From a virus, in IMG/VR virus record IMGVR_UViG_3300027142_000014, positions 1-40,376 of that record: a stretch of 40,376 bases of DNA; one strand, 5' to 3'. Of this stretch, positions 21,214 to 28,112 are shown piece after piece (within the stretch, counting starts at the first letter, position 1; each line of letters begins with the position of its first letter). The position numbers and the translations under genes were made by a program. The notes below the pieces were generated by a model. That model made no database searches and was not told where the DNA came from. It saw only the letters and a program-made list of their open reading frames with translations.

Positions 21214-21981
21214 ATGAAGAGCGTAAACCTCCATGTCTGCGGCGCAGACAATTCCCAAATCAGCCTTGCCGATCTCGCCAAGGTTCCGACTCCCAACGCT
21301 ACCGAAACGTATCAGCCGATCCCTCACGCGGATCTCGTTTCGATTTTCCGCGAGCAGATGAAGCTTGCGGGTCTCGCGGTCAAGCAGGAACTGCACACGA
21401 CTGCCCGTTTCGGTCAGCGTTACTTCGGTCTTTTCGAGATCGACATGGGCAAGGCTGGCTCGTCTGGCACGGTTGTGGGTCTCCGCAACTCGCACGACAA
21501 GTGCTTCCCTGCTGGCTTCTGCGCTGGCAATGCTCCGTTCGTTTGCTCCAATCTCGTTTTCCACAATGAGATTGTGTTCGCTCGTCGCCACACGACCAAC
21601 GTGCTGCGCGACCTGCCGCAAATCGTTTCGCGCGGAATTGGCGCGCTCTCCGATATGTGGAACAAGCAGGAGACTCGCGTCGCCAAGTACGAGCAGACGC
21701 CCCTGACGGATGACGAGGCTGGCACTCTCATCCTGCGCGGGTATCGCGCTGGTGCTGTTGGCAAGACGATGATCGCGGATGTTCTCGACCAATGGGAAAA
21801 GCCCGCTCACGAAGAGTTTGCCCCGCGCAACCTCTGGTCCCTGCACAACGCCTTCACCGAGGTGTACAAGGGCAACTTGATCGCGCTGCCCAAGCGCAGC
21901 CAAGCCTTGCACAGCATCCTCGACCCCTTCGCGGGTCTCAACCTCACGGTTGACCTCAAGCCCGAACCCGTAGCGGTTTAA
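21214..21981 (+). CDS. DUF932-like phage/plasmid protein
   Basis: 255 residues from the ATG after the A-tract. VVGLRNSHDKCFPAGFCAGN, APFVCSNLVFHNEIVFARRH and TTNVLRDLPQIV follow the DUF932 (phage/plasmid-like) family, which is widespread in phages and plasmids with unknown biochemical role. Here it is shorter than many members. Codon usage is GC-rich with strong C/G third positions, unlike flanking AT-rich blocks. It ends in a strong terminator and is the largest gene of the middle block, suggesting high expression. Confidence 0.75.
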   Translation: MKSVNLHVCGADNSQISLADLAKVPTPNATETYQPIPHADLVSIFREQMKLAGLAVKQELHTTARFGQRYFGLFEIDMGKAGSSGTVVGLRNSHDKCFPAGFCAGNAPFVCSNLVFHNEIVFARRHTTNVLRDLPQIVSRGIGALSDMWNKQETRVAKYEQTPLTDDEAGTLILRGYRAGAVGKTMIADVLDQWEKPAHEEFAPRNLWSLHNAFTEVYKGNLIALPKRSQALHSILDPFAGLNLTVDLKPEPVAV

Positions 21982-21987
21982 TACAAC

Positions 21988-22017
21988 GAGGGGCGGTGAT
22001 CCCGCCCCTCTTTTTTT
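21988..22017 (+). terminator. Strong rho-independent terminator
   Basis: GAGGGGCGG (21988-21996), loop TGAT, CCCGCCCCTC (22001-22010), then T7. Closes the plus-strand block. Confidence 0.9.
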
Positions 22018-22309
22018 GTGTTATATCAAATCCTTTTGCTCATTATGCTGTTGATTATAGTGTTTAGAAAAAAATGCATTAAATAATATAGCGTCTTGCC
22101 CGCCTATATAGTGCTGTATATAGCGCTATATAGAGCCGGGCCTGGCCCGGTTGGGGAATTTTCCCCATTTCTTTAACCGGGAACCCGGTCAATTATATAT
22201 TTATTTACTATTAACTCGTTATTGATTCACCTTTTATTTATTTATATAGCGCTCGTTAATGTTACGTTTCCTCCCCACTTGTATATAAGTACCGAGGTTT
22301 TGTAACAAA
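22018..22309. repeat. Mosaic repeat and AT-rich block at the strand switch
   Basis: Between convergent blocks. Contains AATATAGCG, TATATAGTGCTG, TATATAGCGCTATATAG (22085-22133), CCGGGCCTGGCCCGG (22136-22150), GGGGAATTTTCCCC (22153-22166), ACCGGGAACCCGGT (22176-22189), then AT-rich DNA with TTATATAGCGC. No ORF. Palindromes, AT-rich stretch and a parS-like site together could mark a replication or partition locus; inference only. Confidence 0.6.
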
Positions 22310-22327
22310 TTGTTCTACGTGGAACAA
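22310..22327. promoter_or_regulatory. parS-like palindrome
   Basis: TTGTTCTACGTGGAACAA, an 18-base palindrome with one mismatched pair. It differs by one base from TGTTCCACGTGGAACA, a variant of the ParB-binding parS consensus TGTTTCACGTGAAACA. No parA/parB gene is in the window. Confidence 0.45.
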
Positions 22328-22482
22328 TATTAAATGTGCGTGATTTCAGTATGCGCACCCCACTGCCAGTTTTGATGCATCACCACTCGCTACCCACATC
22401 GATTAGAACCATGCGTCCTTTCGGTCATGGCAACTTGATTCACGATCCTAAGCCTTGTCCGTGTGCAACAAAAATAGAAAGT
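22328..22482. other. Non-coding tail at the strand switch
   Basis: Contains a GTGCG/CGCAC inverted repeat near 22335-22358. A plus-strand frame here overlaps the well-supported minus-strand gene ending at 22483 and has poor composition, so no gene is called. Confidence 0.4.
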
Positions 22483-22644
22483 TTAATGAGTTTGATACTC
22501 TTTATGCTCAACTTCCTCAAATTGGAATGCGGTAGCGTCCCCATAGTCTGCACAATCACGGAGGTAATTAAGCAAAACTTTATATGCATCCTCCTCTGTC
22601 TTAGCTGTGATATCGTCTACGAATTGTACTCGGAATGTTTTCAT
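22483..22644 (-). CDS. Small conserved phage protein
   Basis: A 53-residue protein starting MKTFRVQFVDDITAKTEEDA with YKVLLNYLRDCADYGD and FEEVEHKE, a pattern seen in many small phage proteins of unknown function. It is ATGA-coupled to the upstream gene. Confidence 0.7.
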   Translation of the reverse strand: MKTFRVQFVDDITAKTEEDAYKVLLNYLRDCADYGDATAFQFEEVEHKEYQTH

Positions 22645-22814
22645 ACAGTGTTAAAAGGTAATTCAGTTTGATATTGTTCCCATTTCTGTTCAGCAGCGTC
22701 CCTATCGACGTTATCCAAATCGATATCAATAATCTCTATGTCAATGTCTACGGAGGATCGAATCCCCTGTATCATGCCACCTTCAATCCATATTGCAACT
22801 TTATGTTTTTTCAT
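22641..22814 (-). CDS. Small conserved phage protein
   Basis: Start taken at MKKHKVAIWIEGGMIQGIRS (57 residues) rather than an upstream frame start. The pattern WIEGGMIQGIRS with a following acidic Ile/Asp run (DIDIEIIDIDLDNVD) is a known small phage hypothetical type. Transcribed with a leader of about 55 bases from the promoter at 22878-22905. Confidence 0.7.
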   Translation of the reverse strand: MKKHKVAIWIEGGMIQGIRSSVDIDIEIIDIDLDNVDRDAAEQKWEQYQTELPFNTV

Positions 22815-22877
22815 ATTAAATAGGCGGGCCACCACTGTCGCAGGTTGCCCAGTCGCGTTATGTTTAACGATGTCGAT

Positions 22878-22905
22878 ACTCTACCATAACCCCAGCTTTC
22901 GTCAA
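22878..22905 (-). promoter_or_regulatory. Promoter overlapping upstream stop codon, minus strand
   Basis: TTGACG (22900-22905; its TGA is the stop of the AAA+ ATPase gene), 16-base spacer, TAGAGT (22878-22883). Drives the two small genes that follow. Confidence 0.65.
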
Positions 22906-23837
22906 GACTTTTTCTGAAGATTTTCCAGAACTTTTGACCCTGCGGCAGTTAGCTTGCGCGAGCCTTCGATCTTCATGTACCCTTTCTGAAGCAGGAAGAT
23001 TTCAGAGTCGCGCTGGAGCGAGGAGCGGCTCATGCCAGTGATGGCCGACAGCATATTGAGCGAGCAGTCCCCACGGTCCTTGAGAGCGCGTAGGATTTGA
23101 ATCTCGGTGTTGTTAAGACCAGACGCATTGATGCCAATCTTGTTGCAAAGATCAGTCCATTCTTTGACACCAAACTCTTTGATTGCTTTGGTCTCGCAGT
23201 AGAGTTCAATCTGCTTTGCGCGCTGCACGGAAGAGCGAGCATTGCCACGAACTGTGGAGGCGATCTTCTCCAACACATCACCCTTGAAAGTGATGTCAGG
23301 GAGCATCTTCTCTACGATCTTAGCAACATCCGAAACTGTGTACGGCTGGAAGTCAACAGGCGTGAGGCGATCTTTGAGCGGAGCAAACAGTTTGTCAGCC
23401 TCAGTAGTCGCAAGCATAAAGCTCTGCAACTTGAAGTTGAACTCGTACATACCGTCGCGCCAAGTGATCTGCTTCACATCTGCCTTCTCGGTATTGAAAG
23501 CAGAAAGAAGTACAGTCATCAAGTCCTTGGGGAGCGCATGGCATTCGTCCAGTAGAACAGTAACCTCGTTGCCTTGAATCACTGGAGCGAACACTTGCTC
23601 AAAGAACACTTGCGCGTTCTTGATTGTGCCGCAGTTGATTTCAAGGAATGAGCGAGGCGCACCGTCCTTGGCGTTAATGCCACGCGCAGTCTCCTTCGCG
23701 AATTCGGTCTTGCCCATTCCCTTCGCCCCTGTGAGCAGGAGGAAGGGAAACTTCTGGGTCTTGGAGAAGGCGTCGAGGTAGAACCCCAACTTCTTCTTGA
23801 CATCTTCTTGCCCGACTAGTTCAGCAAAACGTTTCAT
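22902..23837 (-). CDS. RuvB-like AAA+ ATPase
   Basis: 311 residues. FAELVGQEDVKKKLGFYL is the RuvB/clamp-loader box; Walker A GAKGMGKT (37-44), Walker B VLLDECH (94-100), sensor 1 ATTEADKL, arginine-finger region LKDRLTPVDF, sensor 2 GNARSSVQRAKQIE. The C-terminus (NTEIQILRALKDRGDCSLNM, SRSSLQRDSEI, KGYMKIEGSRKLTAAG) is a winged helix like that of RuvB. Probably a branch-migration motor or loader in phage recombination/replication; no RuvA or RuvC gene is nearby. Slightly shorter than RuvB. Confidence 0.85.
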   Translation of the reverse strand: MKRFAELVGQEDVKKKLGFYLDAFSKTQKFPFLLLTGAKGMGKTEFAKETARGINAKDGAPRSFLEINCGTIKNAQVFFEQVFAPVIQGNEVTVLLDECHALPKDLMTVLLSAFNTEKADVKQITWRDGMYEFNFKLQSFMLATTEADKLFAPLKDRLTPVDFQPYTVSDVAKIVEKMLPDITFKGDVLEKIASTVRGNARSSVQRAKQIELYCETKAIKEFGVKEWTDLCNKIGINASGLNNTEIQILRALKDRGDCSLNMLSAITGMSRSSLQRDSEIFLLQKGYMKIEGSRKLTAAGSKVLENLQKKS

Positions 23838-23849
23838 ATTAGTATAGGA

Positions 23850-24089
23850 TTAGAGCTTGGAAATCTTGAACTCTACCTTCGGGGTCGAGTCCTCACCTTC
23901 AGCTTCTTGAATAGTGCGCGAGATCGGCTGGATTGTCAAGCCCATCTTTTGAAGCCAGACACGCGACACGGGAATGGCGCTGCTGGTGCCAACGAACTGG
24001 TCAAGGTCAGAAAGGCTGACGTTGACGAAAGAGGTCGAACCCGCAGGGCGACCACGACCACGCTTAGTAACGGTAGATGTGTTATTCAT
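23850..24089 (-). CDS. AT-hook-like DNA-binding protein
   Basis: The promoter sets the start at MNNTSTVTKRGRGRPAGSTS, giving 79 residues with a GRP AT-hook-like core (RGRGRPAGS, residues 10-18) followed by a folded acidic domain (VSLSDLDQFVGTSSAIPVSR; KVEFKISKL). It probably binds minor grooves of AT-rich DNA; coupled with the AAA+ ATPase 12 bases downstream, it may be a partner in DNA metabolism. Confidence 0.6.
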   Translation of the reverse strand: MNNTSTVTKRGRGRPAGSTSFVNVSLSDLDQFVGTSSAIPVSRVWLQKMGLTIQPISRTIQEAEGEDSTPKVEFKISKL

Positions 24090-24126
24090 ACGAGGGAGAA
24101 TGTACCACATTTTAATCACTCGTCAA
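24090..24126 (-). promoter_or_regulatory. Near-leaderless promoter, minus strand
   Basis: TTGACG (24121-24126), 16-base spacer, TACATT (24099-24104), 9 bases, ATG at 24089. Drives the AT-hook and RuvB-like genes. Confidence 0.65.
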
Positions 24127-24146
24127 GCGATTTTCCGAATTTTTTT

Positions 24147-24180
24147 CAAAAAAAATCACCCCAAGATTTCTCAAGGGGTG
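24147..24180 (-). terminator. Rho-independent terminator after the lipoprotein gene
   Basis: Minus-strand CACCCC...GGGGTG hairpin (24157-24180) with inner GA/TC pairs, followed by ATTTTTTTT. Confidence 0.75.
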
Positions 24181-24209
24181 AAGTGACGATGGCTATTTTT
24201 AATTAATTT

Positions 24210-24872
24210 TTAATCCTTCTTGGCTTCAGTATCTTTGTTGGTTGTATCTTTGGGGGTGCTTTCGGTTGCCATCTTGGAGACCTCCTTGGAGGTCGCTGCG
24301 GTTGGGGCTGCTGGTTCATTTGACGCCTTCTTCCTAATGAAGAAGAAATATCCTACAGTTAAGATGGACCCTACCATCAGCAGAACAATCAAAACGAAAG
24401 CAAAAAATGGGTGAATTGGCGGGCGATTAGATGGAACTTCCTTTTCAACTACAGGGGCCAACTGAATAACATTTGGCGTTAAACTAGCCCCTTCCGAATC
24501 ACCTGATTTTTTGCGTTGAATATGAGCATCAATCGCCGCATCTAACTCCTTATTTGGTTCAGTTGCGTTCGCGTTTGATTTTTTAATATTTAATAAAATC
24601 TCGTTCGTCTTTTGGTCTACAATTAAATTTAAATCTTTTTCTTTTACCATCACATACTTATCTGCATTGAAGATTACTTGTGGTGGTTTATTTAGGGCAA
24701 CTTCATTCGTGTTTGGCTTATTTACCGGGATCGCGTTCGTCTTTGGGCTTATAAATACAGGGGCATTTTTACTAATTGTTTCTCCTTTGCTATCTGTACG
24801 AGAATTTTTATTCAACCCGGCACACCCGGTTAACAATAAAATCACTAGTATATTTAGCCCCACTCTACTCAT
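24210..24872 (-). CDS. Lipoprotein with internal transmembrane segment
   Basis: 220 residues. Lipoprotein signal (LNILVILLLTGCAGLNKN, lipobox LTGC with Cys 17). A Lys/Asn/Pro-rich linker follows, then a second strong hydrophobic helix (FAFVLIVLLMVGSILTVGYF, about 155-175) with RKK after it and a charged Thr/Lys/Glu tail. Lipid anchor plus downstream membrane helix is unusual. It could be a superinfection or envelope protein; unknown. Preceded by TTGACA and TATAGT but at poor spacing. Confidence 0.65.
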   Translation of the reverse strand: MSRVGLNILVILLLTGCAGLNKNSRTDSKGETISKNAPVFISPKTNAIPVNKPNTNEVALNKPPQVIFNADKYVMVKEKDLNLIVDQKTNEILLNIKKSNANATEPNKELDAAIDAHIQRKKSGDSEGASLTPNVIQLAPVVEKEVPSNRPPIHPFFAFVLIVLLMVGSILTVGYFFFIRKKASNEPAAPTAATSKEVSKMATESTPKDTTNKDTEAKKD

Positions 24873-24917
24873 GATTGACTATATTTACACTTTGTCAAGT
24901 CATGTTTGAGCTATATA

Positions 24918-25145
24918 TCAAATATCTATCGTGTTCTTTTTCATATTTTCTCTTACAGTTTTTGTGATAGAATGTATTGACAACAGGCTCTCTCTATGTT
25001 GTAATAAGTTCTTTAATGTCCCATTACAGTAGCCCACGAACACAACTACTGTTGTGATCGCTGCCAGCGCCGCTGCAATCGGAACAATAACAAACAAGAA
25101 TAACACTAATATAAGGGAGAAGGATGACAATCTAGCTAATAGCAT
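24918..25145 (-). CDS. Small membrane protein
   Basis: 75 residues: a long hydrophobic N-terminal half (SLILVLFLFVIVPIAAALAA, TTVVVFVGY; one or two helices) and a basic polar C-terminus (KTVRENMKKNTIDI). Follows a purine-rich untranslated leader of about 160 bases. Role unknown; a holin-like function is possible but unsupported. Confidence 0.6.
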   Translation of the reverse strand: MLLARLSSFSLILVLFLFVIVPIAAALAAITTVVVFVGYCNGTLKNLLQHRESLLSIHSITKTVRENMKKNTIDI

Positions 25146-25311
25146 AAAAGTTTATTTAAAATTGCGAAAATGAATTAAAATGAATAAAAAATGGGGCCGA
25201 GCAGGTAGTAATCCAACTCTCACTAATCTTTAACGCTTTCTTTCTCCTGTTCTTTCTCTTTATCTATCTGTTACCTATCTCTACTCTTCTTTTGTCTTAG
25301 TCTTGTTGAAA
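25146..25311 (-). other. Purine-rich mRNA leader
   Basis: On the minus strand the stretch from about 25305 to 25230 is nearly all purine (AAGAAGAGTAGAGATAGG, AAAGAGAAAGAACAGGAG), then AT-rich to the ATG. No ORF or strong hairpin seen. It would be the 5' leader of the membrane protein mRNA. Confidence 0.45.
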
Positions 25312-25339
25312 ATACTACCCTGTTTTTCTTACAAGTCAA
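25312..25339 (-). promoter_or_regulatory. Promoter overlapping upstream stop codon, minus strand
   Basis: TTGACT (25334-25339; TGA is the stop of the 25336-25572 gene), 16-base spacer, TAGTAT (25312-25317). Confidence 0.6.
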
Positions 25340-25572
25340 GCCCTTTTTTGGGGCTTTCTTTTGGTAGTGAATGCTTGAGGCTTTTTCACTGCTATTTCGA
25401 CCTTAGAATCCTTCAGTTTTTTGGATAGCATTTCAGCTTCAGCATGGTGGTACTGTTCCATTAACTTTTTGCTCCTGTTTTCTTCGTCCAAAATAGACTT
25501 ACGAATTAAAAATCCAGTCAAAACAGTAATAAAAATTACCCCGAAACACTGTATTAAAAATTCCCATTGCAT
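25336..25572 (-). CDS. Small membrane-anchored coiled-coil protein
   Basis: 78 residues: N-terminal membrane helix (FLIQCFGVIFITVLTGFLI), then a charged helical region (DEENRSKKLMEQYHHAEAEM) and a very basic end. GGGGGGTTGAG lies just before the ATG. This one-helix plus coiled-coil layout resembles inner-membrane spanins, but the C-terminus is short and no partner is proven. Confidence 0.55.
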   Translation of the reverse strand: MQWEFLIQCFGVIFITVLTGFLIRKSILDEENRSKKLMEQYHHAEAEMLSKKLKDSKVEIAVKKPQAFTTKRKPQKRA

Positions 25573-25603
25573 CTCAACCCCCCGTTTTAAATTAGATTAA
25601 ACT

Positions 25604-25780
25604 CTACTTTGAATTACCCTTTGAGCTTTCTGAATTACCCTTTGAATTACCGTTTTGATTAATTAAATTATATAAAACCTTAACGCTTTCCTTCAATACT
25701 TCATGTTCTTCAGCGGTTAAACGAGCTGATTTATAAATTGCGACAAGGTTTTCTAAAGCGACTTGAGGAGTGATATTCAT
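25604..25780 (-). CDS. Small protein with tandem KGNS repeats
   Basis: A 58-residue ORF (MNITPQVALENLVAIYKSAR) with a helical body of a type common in phages (LTAEEHEVLKESVKVLYNLI) and a C-terminal low-complexity tail NGNSKGNSESSKGNSK encoded by direct repeats of CTTTGAATTACC (plus-strand reading). Function unknown. Confidence 0.6.
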   Translation of the reverse strand: MNITPQVALENLVAIYKSARLTAEEHEVLKESVKVLYNLINQNGNSKGNSESSKGNSK

Positions 25781-25784
25781 AAAA

Positions 25785-26342
25785 TTAATTCTTCTTTTTA
25801 AAGAAACTGAATCCGTTTCTCTGGATTGATCTGAAGATAAAGTAAGGGAACCAAATAATCTTTGGAATTTTAATTACCCTAACATTAGGGGCGTTGATAA
25901 GCTGGGGTTTTTCGCCATCCCATACCCTTACCGTCACTTTGCCGCCACCTTTAAGATTAACGTTTTCTACGATACCATTGCGAGTAGGTGGTCTAGAAGG
26001 TGTCCAGTAGTTGTCGTATTGCCCGATTTCAATTGTGTATTCGCTGCCTTTGCGATCAAATATAATGTTTTTTAAATGCCAACCATTAACACTTCCTTTG
26101 ATTGTAATCCCATTTTTTAATGGATAAAGAGTCAAATCTTGGAAAACATAATTGGTGCCGCGAACAACGTCAATGCAGTCTTCTTGCCCGCCACAAACCT
26201 CTACTCCTTTTACCAAAACATTCTGGCAATTGGAGAACTTCATAACGTCGTCATAAACGCTCGGAACATCAGGATTGCGCCAAGCATCTATGATTAGATC
26301 TTTTTCTTCTACATATGATTTAAAATTATTATCTTGTTTCAT
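25785..26342 (-). CDS. Right-handed beta-helix (pectate lyase-like) protein
   Basis: 185 residues. Coil repeats are visible: CQNVLVKGVEVCGGQEDCID, TNYVFQDLTLYPLKNGITI, VNGWHLKNIIFDRKGSEYTI and NGIVENVNLKGGGKVTVRVW. The CGGQEDCIDV turn is typical of pectate-lyase-fold proteins. No signal peptide; the basic aromatic C-terminus (YFIFRSIQRNGFSFFKKKN) is unusual. Could be a tail-spike-like or sugar-binding component; no catalytic set is identified. ATGA overlap with the upstream gene. Confidence 0.6.
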   Translation of the reverse strand: MKQDNNFKSYVEEKDLIIDAWRNPDVPSVYDDVMKFSNCQNVLVKGVEVCGGQEDCIDVVRGTNYVFQDLTLYPLKNGITIKGSVNGWHLKNIIFDRKGSEYTIEIGQYDNYWTPSRPPTRNGIVENVNLKGGGKVTVRVWDGEKPQLINAPNVRVIKIPKIIWFPYFIFRSIQRNGFSFFKKKN

Positions 26343-26509
26343 TTTGAAAAGTTTGAGTTTTTACGAGCAGCTTCAATTTGTTGCAAGTTGCACGAAAGCT
26401 CAAGCTGAACAATGTAAGCCTCTAACAATTTTACTTTGCTTTTAAGCTCTTCTACTTCTGAAAGTAGTTCTATCCCGTAATTAGCTGGAACTAGCGAAAA
26501 TGACTGCAT
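26339..26509 (-). CDS. Small leucine-zipper-like protein
   Basis: A 56-residue ORF (MQSFSLVPANYGIELLSEVE) with a clear heptad region (ELKSKVKLLEAYIVQLELSC). It stops inside the next start codon (ATGA). Function unknown. Confidence 0.6.
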   Translation of the reverse strand: MQSFSLVPANYGIELLSEVEELKSKVKLLEAYIVQLELSCNLQQIEAARKNSNFSK

Positions 26510-26510
26510 A

Positions 26511-26723
26511 CTAAATATTAAATTCTATCTGCCGATCTGCAACAATTTCTTTAGCAATCCATCTTAAATTTTCATTCTCGTCATTGATTTTGTAACTGCC
26601 GTTCATCATTTCTGGTTTGATTGGAGTGAGTGCAGGAGATCCGCAACATCCGCAACCTTCGATTTTGATCCCATACTTGTTTGACAGAACTGTTAGTTCA
26701 GTTAAAAAATCTTTAATATTCAT
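26511..26723 (-). CDS. Small Cys-rich phage protein
   Basis: Start taken at MNIKDFLTELTVLSNKYGIK (70 residues), which overlaps the upstream stop as ATGA. GIKIEGCGCCGSPALTPI holds a CxCC cluster, often seen in small phage proteins and possibly metal-binding. Function unknown. Confidence 0.65.
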   Translation of the reverse strand: MNIKDFLTELTVLSNKYGIKIEGCGCCGSPALTPIKPEMMNGSYKINDENENLRWIAKEIVADRQIEFNI

Positions 26724-26974
26724 TTTAAAACGATTCGGTCTATTTCCTTTTTCATCCAATCTGGTAAGCAACTAGGAATGTACCCATGCGGCGCATCTCC
26801 TCTGGAATTCAGCACAACTGCCGCACCAAGATATGCCAGCGACCTAACTCTTTCGGGGTCAAGAGTTTCGCCGTCATTGTGCGGGAAAGTGCATAAACAA
26901 CCAATGTCCTCGTTCATTTCCGAGAACATCATTGGGTAATCTATACCTTGTAAGTAATATTTATCGCAGCCCAT
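26720..26974 (-). CDS. MGCDxYY-family phage protein, copy A
   Basis: 84 residues starting MGCDKYYLQG. Nearly the same as the protein at 31797-32051: both share FSEMNEDxGCLCTFPHNDG, ERVRSLAYLGA, HGYIPxCLPDW and KKEIDRIVLK. Several Cys and His could bind metal. Function unknown. Confidence 0.7.
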   Translation of the reverse strand: MGCDKYYLQGIDYPMMFSEMNEDIGCLCTFPHNDGETLDPERVRSLAYLGAAVVLNSRGDAPHGYIPSCLPDWMKKEIDRIVLK

Positions 26975-26976
26975 AA

Positions 26977-27255
26977 CTATATTTTATTTTGTAAGTTGTC
27001 GTAATCCACTAAAGAACAAAACTCATGATCTGTTTCTCGCATTTCTTTAGCCATGCGTGCAGCGAGTTCTCTTAATTCCTCCCGATCTTCACGCAACAAG
27101 ATGATTTCGCTTTCGGCAAACATGAATTTCTCCCGCAGCGCGGCATTTTCGCGCTCTAGTTCGCGGCAAAAGTCTGCAAGCGGCGCAAGCCGCATTCCTT
27201 GGGAAACTGCAAACATCACCGCGTCGTCCGTTCTAGGTGTACAGTTGTCGCTCAT
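26977..27255 (-). CDS. Coiled-coil accessory protein (LERENAALRE family)
   Basis: 92 residues. N-terminal PRTDDAVMFAV segment, then a long heptad helix (CRELERENAALREKFMFAES; LREDREELRELAARMAKEMR). Shares the ELERENAALRE module with three nearby genes. Start overlaps the upstream stop (ATGA). Probably a small oligomeric phage protein; role unknown. Confidence 0.65.
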   Translation of the reverse strand: MSDNCTPRTDDAVMFAVSQGMRLAPLADFCRELERENAALREKFMFAESEIILLREDREELRELAARMAKEMRETDHEFCSLVDYDNLQNKI

Positions 27256-27647
27256 GGCTGGGCCTTTCTCGCCGCGTCGATGGCGTCGCGGAAATGCCCG
27301 GCTCTAATAGATGTCTCGTCGGCAATACATGCTCGATAGGGCGGCGTTCTGCGATAGATACTGCCAGAGTTTGCTTCTAACCAATCCAAGCGAAAGCTAT
27401 CTGCTCGTAGTCGTGCAATTTCTCTTTCGTAAAAGCCGGCCTTTACCTTCAGGTCATTGATTTCCTCACATGCAATCCGAAGGTGATTCCGTTTTGCTTC
27501 TATCTCTGCTTTAAGTTGCTTTCTGAGGTCATCGCACTCTGCAATGTACCAGTCGATGTCGCGCTGGTTTGGTTTCGTCGTTGGTAGTGTCATTTGATGT
27601 AATGCTTGGGCGTGTCGATTGGCTTCTGCGATTAGGTGGTCGCTCAC
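27252..27647 (-). CDS. Coiled-coil accessory protein with AIDAARK tail
   Basis: 131 residues. Helical throughout (DDLRKQLKAEIEAKRNHLRI; KAGFYEREIARLRADSFRLD), with RLDWLEANSGSIYRR, a phrase common in phage proteins of unknown function, and the tail RDAIDAARKAQP shared with two other genes of this block. ATGA overlaps on both sides. Confidence 0.65.
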   Translation of the reverse strand: MSDHLIAEANRHAQALHQMTLPTTKPNQRDIDWYIAECDDLRKQLKAEIEAKRNHLRIACEEINDLKVKAGFYEREIARLRADSFRLDWLEANSGSIYRRTPPYRACIADETSIRAGHFRDAIDAARKAQP

Positions 27648-27883
27648 GTTGGCGTTCCTCCTTGGTTGAGGTGTTGACGCATGATGGCGTCGTCACCTGT
27701 TTGCTTACTCGTAACGGTGCGTGCGATATCGCGCAATTCATTTGCGTCTAATGCATAAGCATCGGCAATCATTTGAAGTCTTTCCCGTAGGGCGGCGTTT
27801 TCGCGTTCCAGCTTTTCGATGTAGTCTTTTAAAGTTTCGCAGGCTTTGGCCCATCGCTGGAGAAGTAATGATGTATCATTCAT
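27644..27883 (-). CDS. Coiled-coil accessory protein with DAIMRQHL tail
   Basis: 79 residues: YIEKLERENAALRERLQMIA coiled coil and a C-terminal DDAIMRQHLNQGGTPT that is almost the same as the end of the 29890-30258 product. Evidence of duplication and module exchange. Function unknown. Confidence 0.65.
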   Translation of the reverse strand: MNDTSLLLQRWAKACETLKDYIEKLERENAALRERLQMIADAYALDANELRDIARTVTSKQTGDDAIMRQHLNQGGTPT

Positions 27884-27890
27884 AACTGTA

Positions 27891-28112
27891 TTACGCTTTT
27901 AGTTGTTCAATTATTCGGCGCAGCTCTTCATTATCTTCTTCGAGAACTCTTTTTTCTTCTGTTAGTCCAGAGATGACGTCGCTCAAATCAGTGATGGTTT
28001 GATCGAGATCAATAATGATGCTTTGCAGATTTGAAAAATGCTGAGCAGCTTCGGCTGCCGCTTGTTCTGCTAGGCTTATTTCACGGTCTTGAGTTGAGTT
28101 TGTGTTTTTCAC
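27891..28112 (-). CDS. Coiled-coil accessory protein
   Basis: Start taken at GTG (VKNTNSTQDREISLAEQAAA) because it overlaps the upstream stop as GTGA and has AGGAGG 7 bases before it; an upstream ATG would lie inside the neighbouring gene. 73 residues, one long helix with heptads (IIIDLDQTITDLSDVISGLT; VLEEDNEELRRIIEQL). Function unknown. Confidence 0.65.
   Translation of the reverse strand: MKNTNSTQDREISLAEQAAAEAAQHFSNLQSIIIDLDQTITDLSDVISGLTEEKRVLEEDNEELRRIIEQLKA

Noticed and set aside
20911-21912. Long open frame on the minus strand opposite the DUF932-like gene
   Set aside because: It is antisense to a well-patterned gene with its own promoter and terminator, runs through the repeat/A-tract region and has no recognisable domain; open because of GC-rich codon bias.
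13457-22189. CRISPR array
   Set aside because: The repeats are palindromic, irregularly spaced by hundreds to thousands of bases with genes between them, and no cas gene is present.
22336-22671. 111-codon plus-strand frame at the strand switch
   Set aside because: Overlaps two minus-strand small genes with recognisable phage patterns; no promoter of the local class in front.
23097-23577. Plus-strand frames opposite the RuvB-like gene
   Set aside because: Antisense to a gene with full AAA+ motifs; no independent support.
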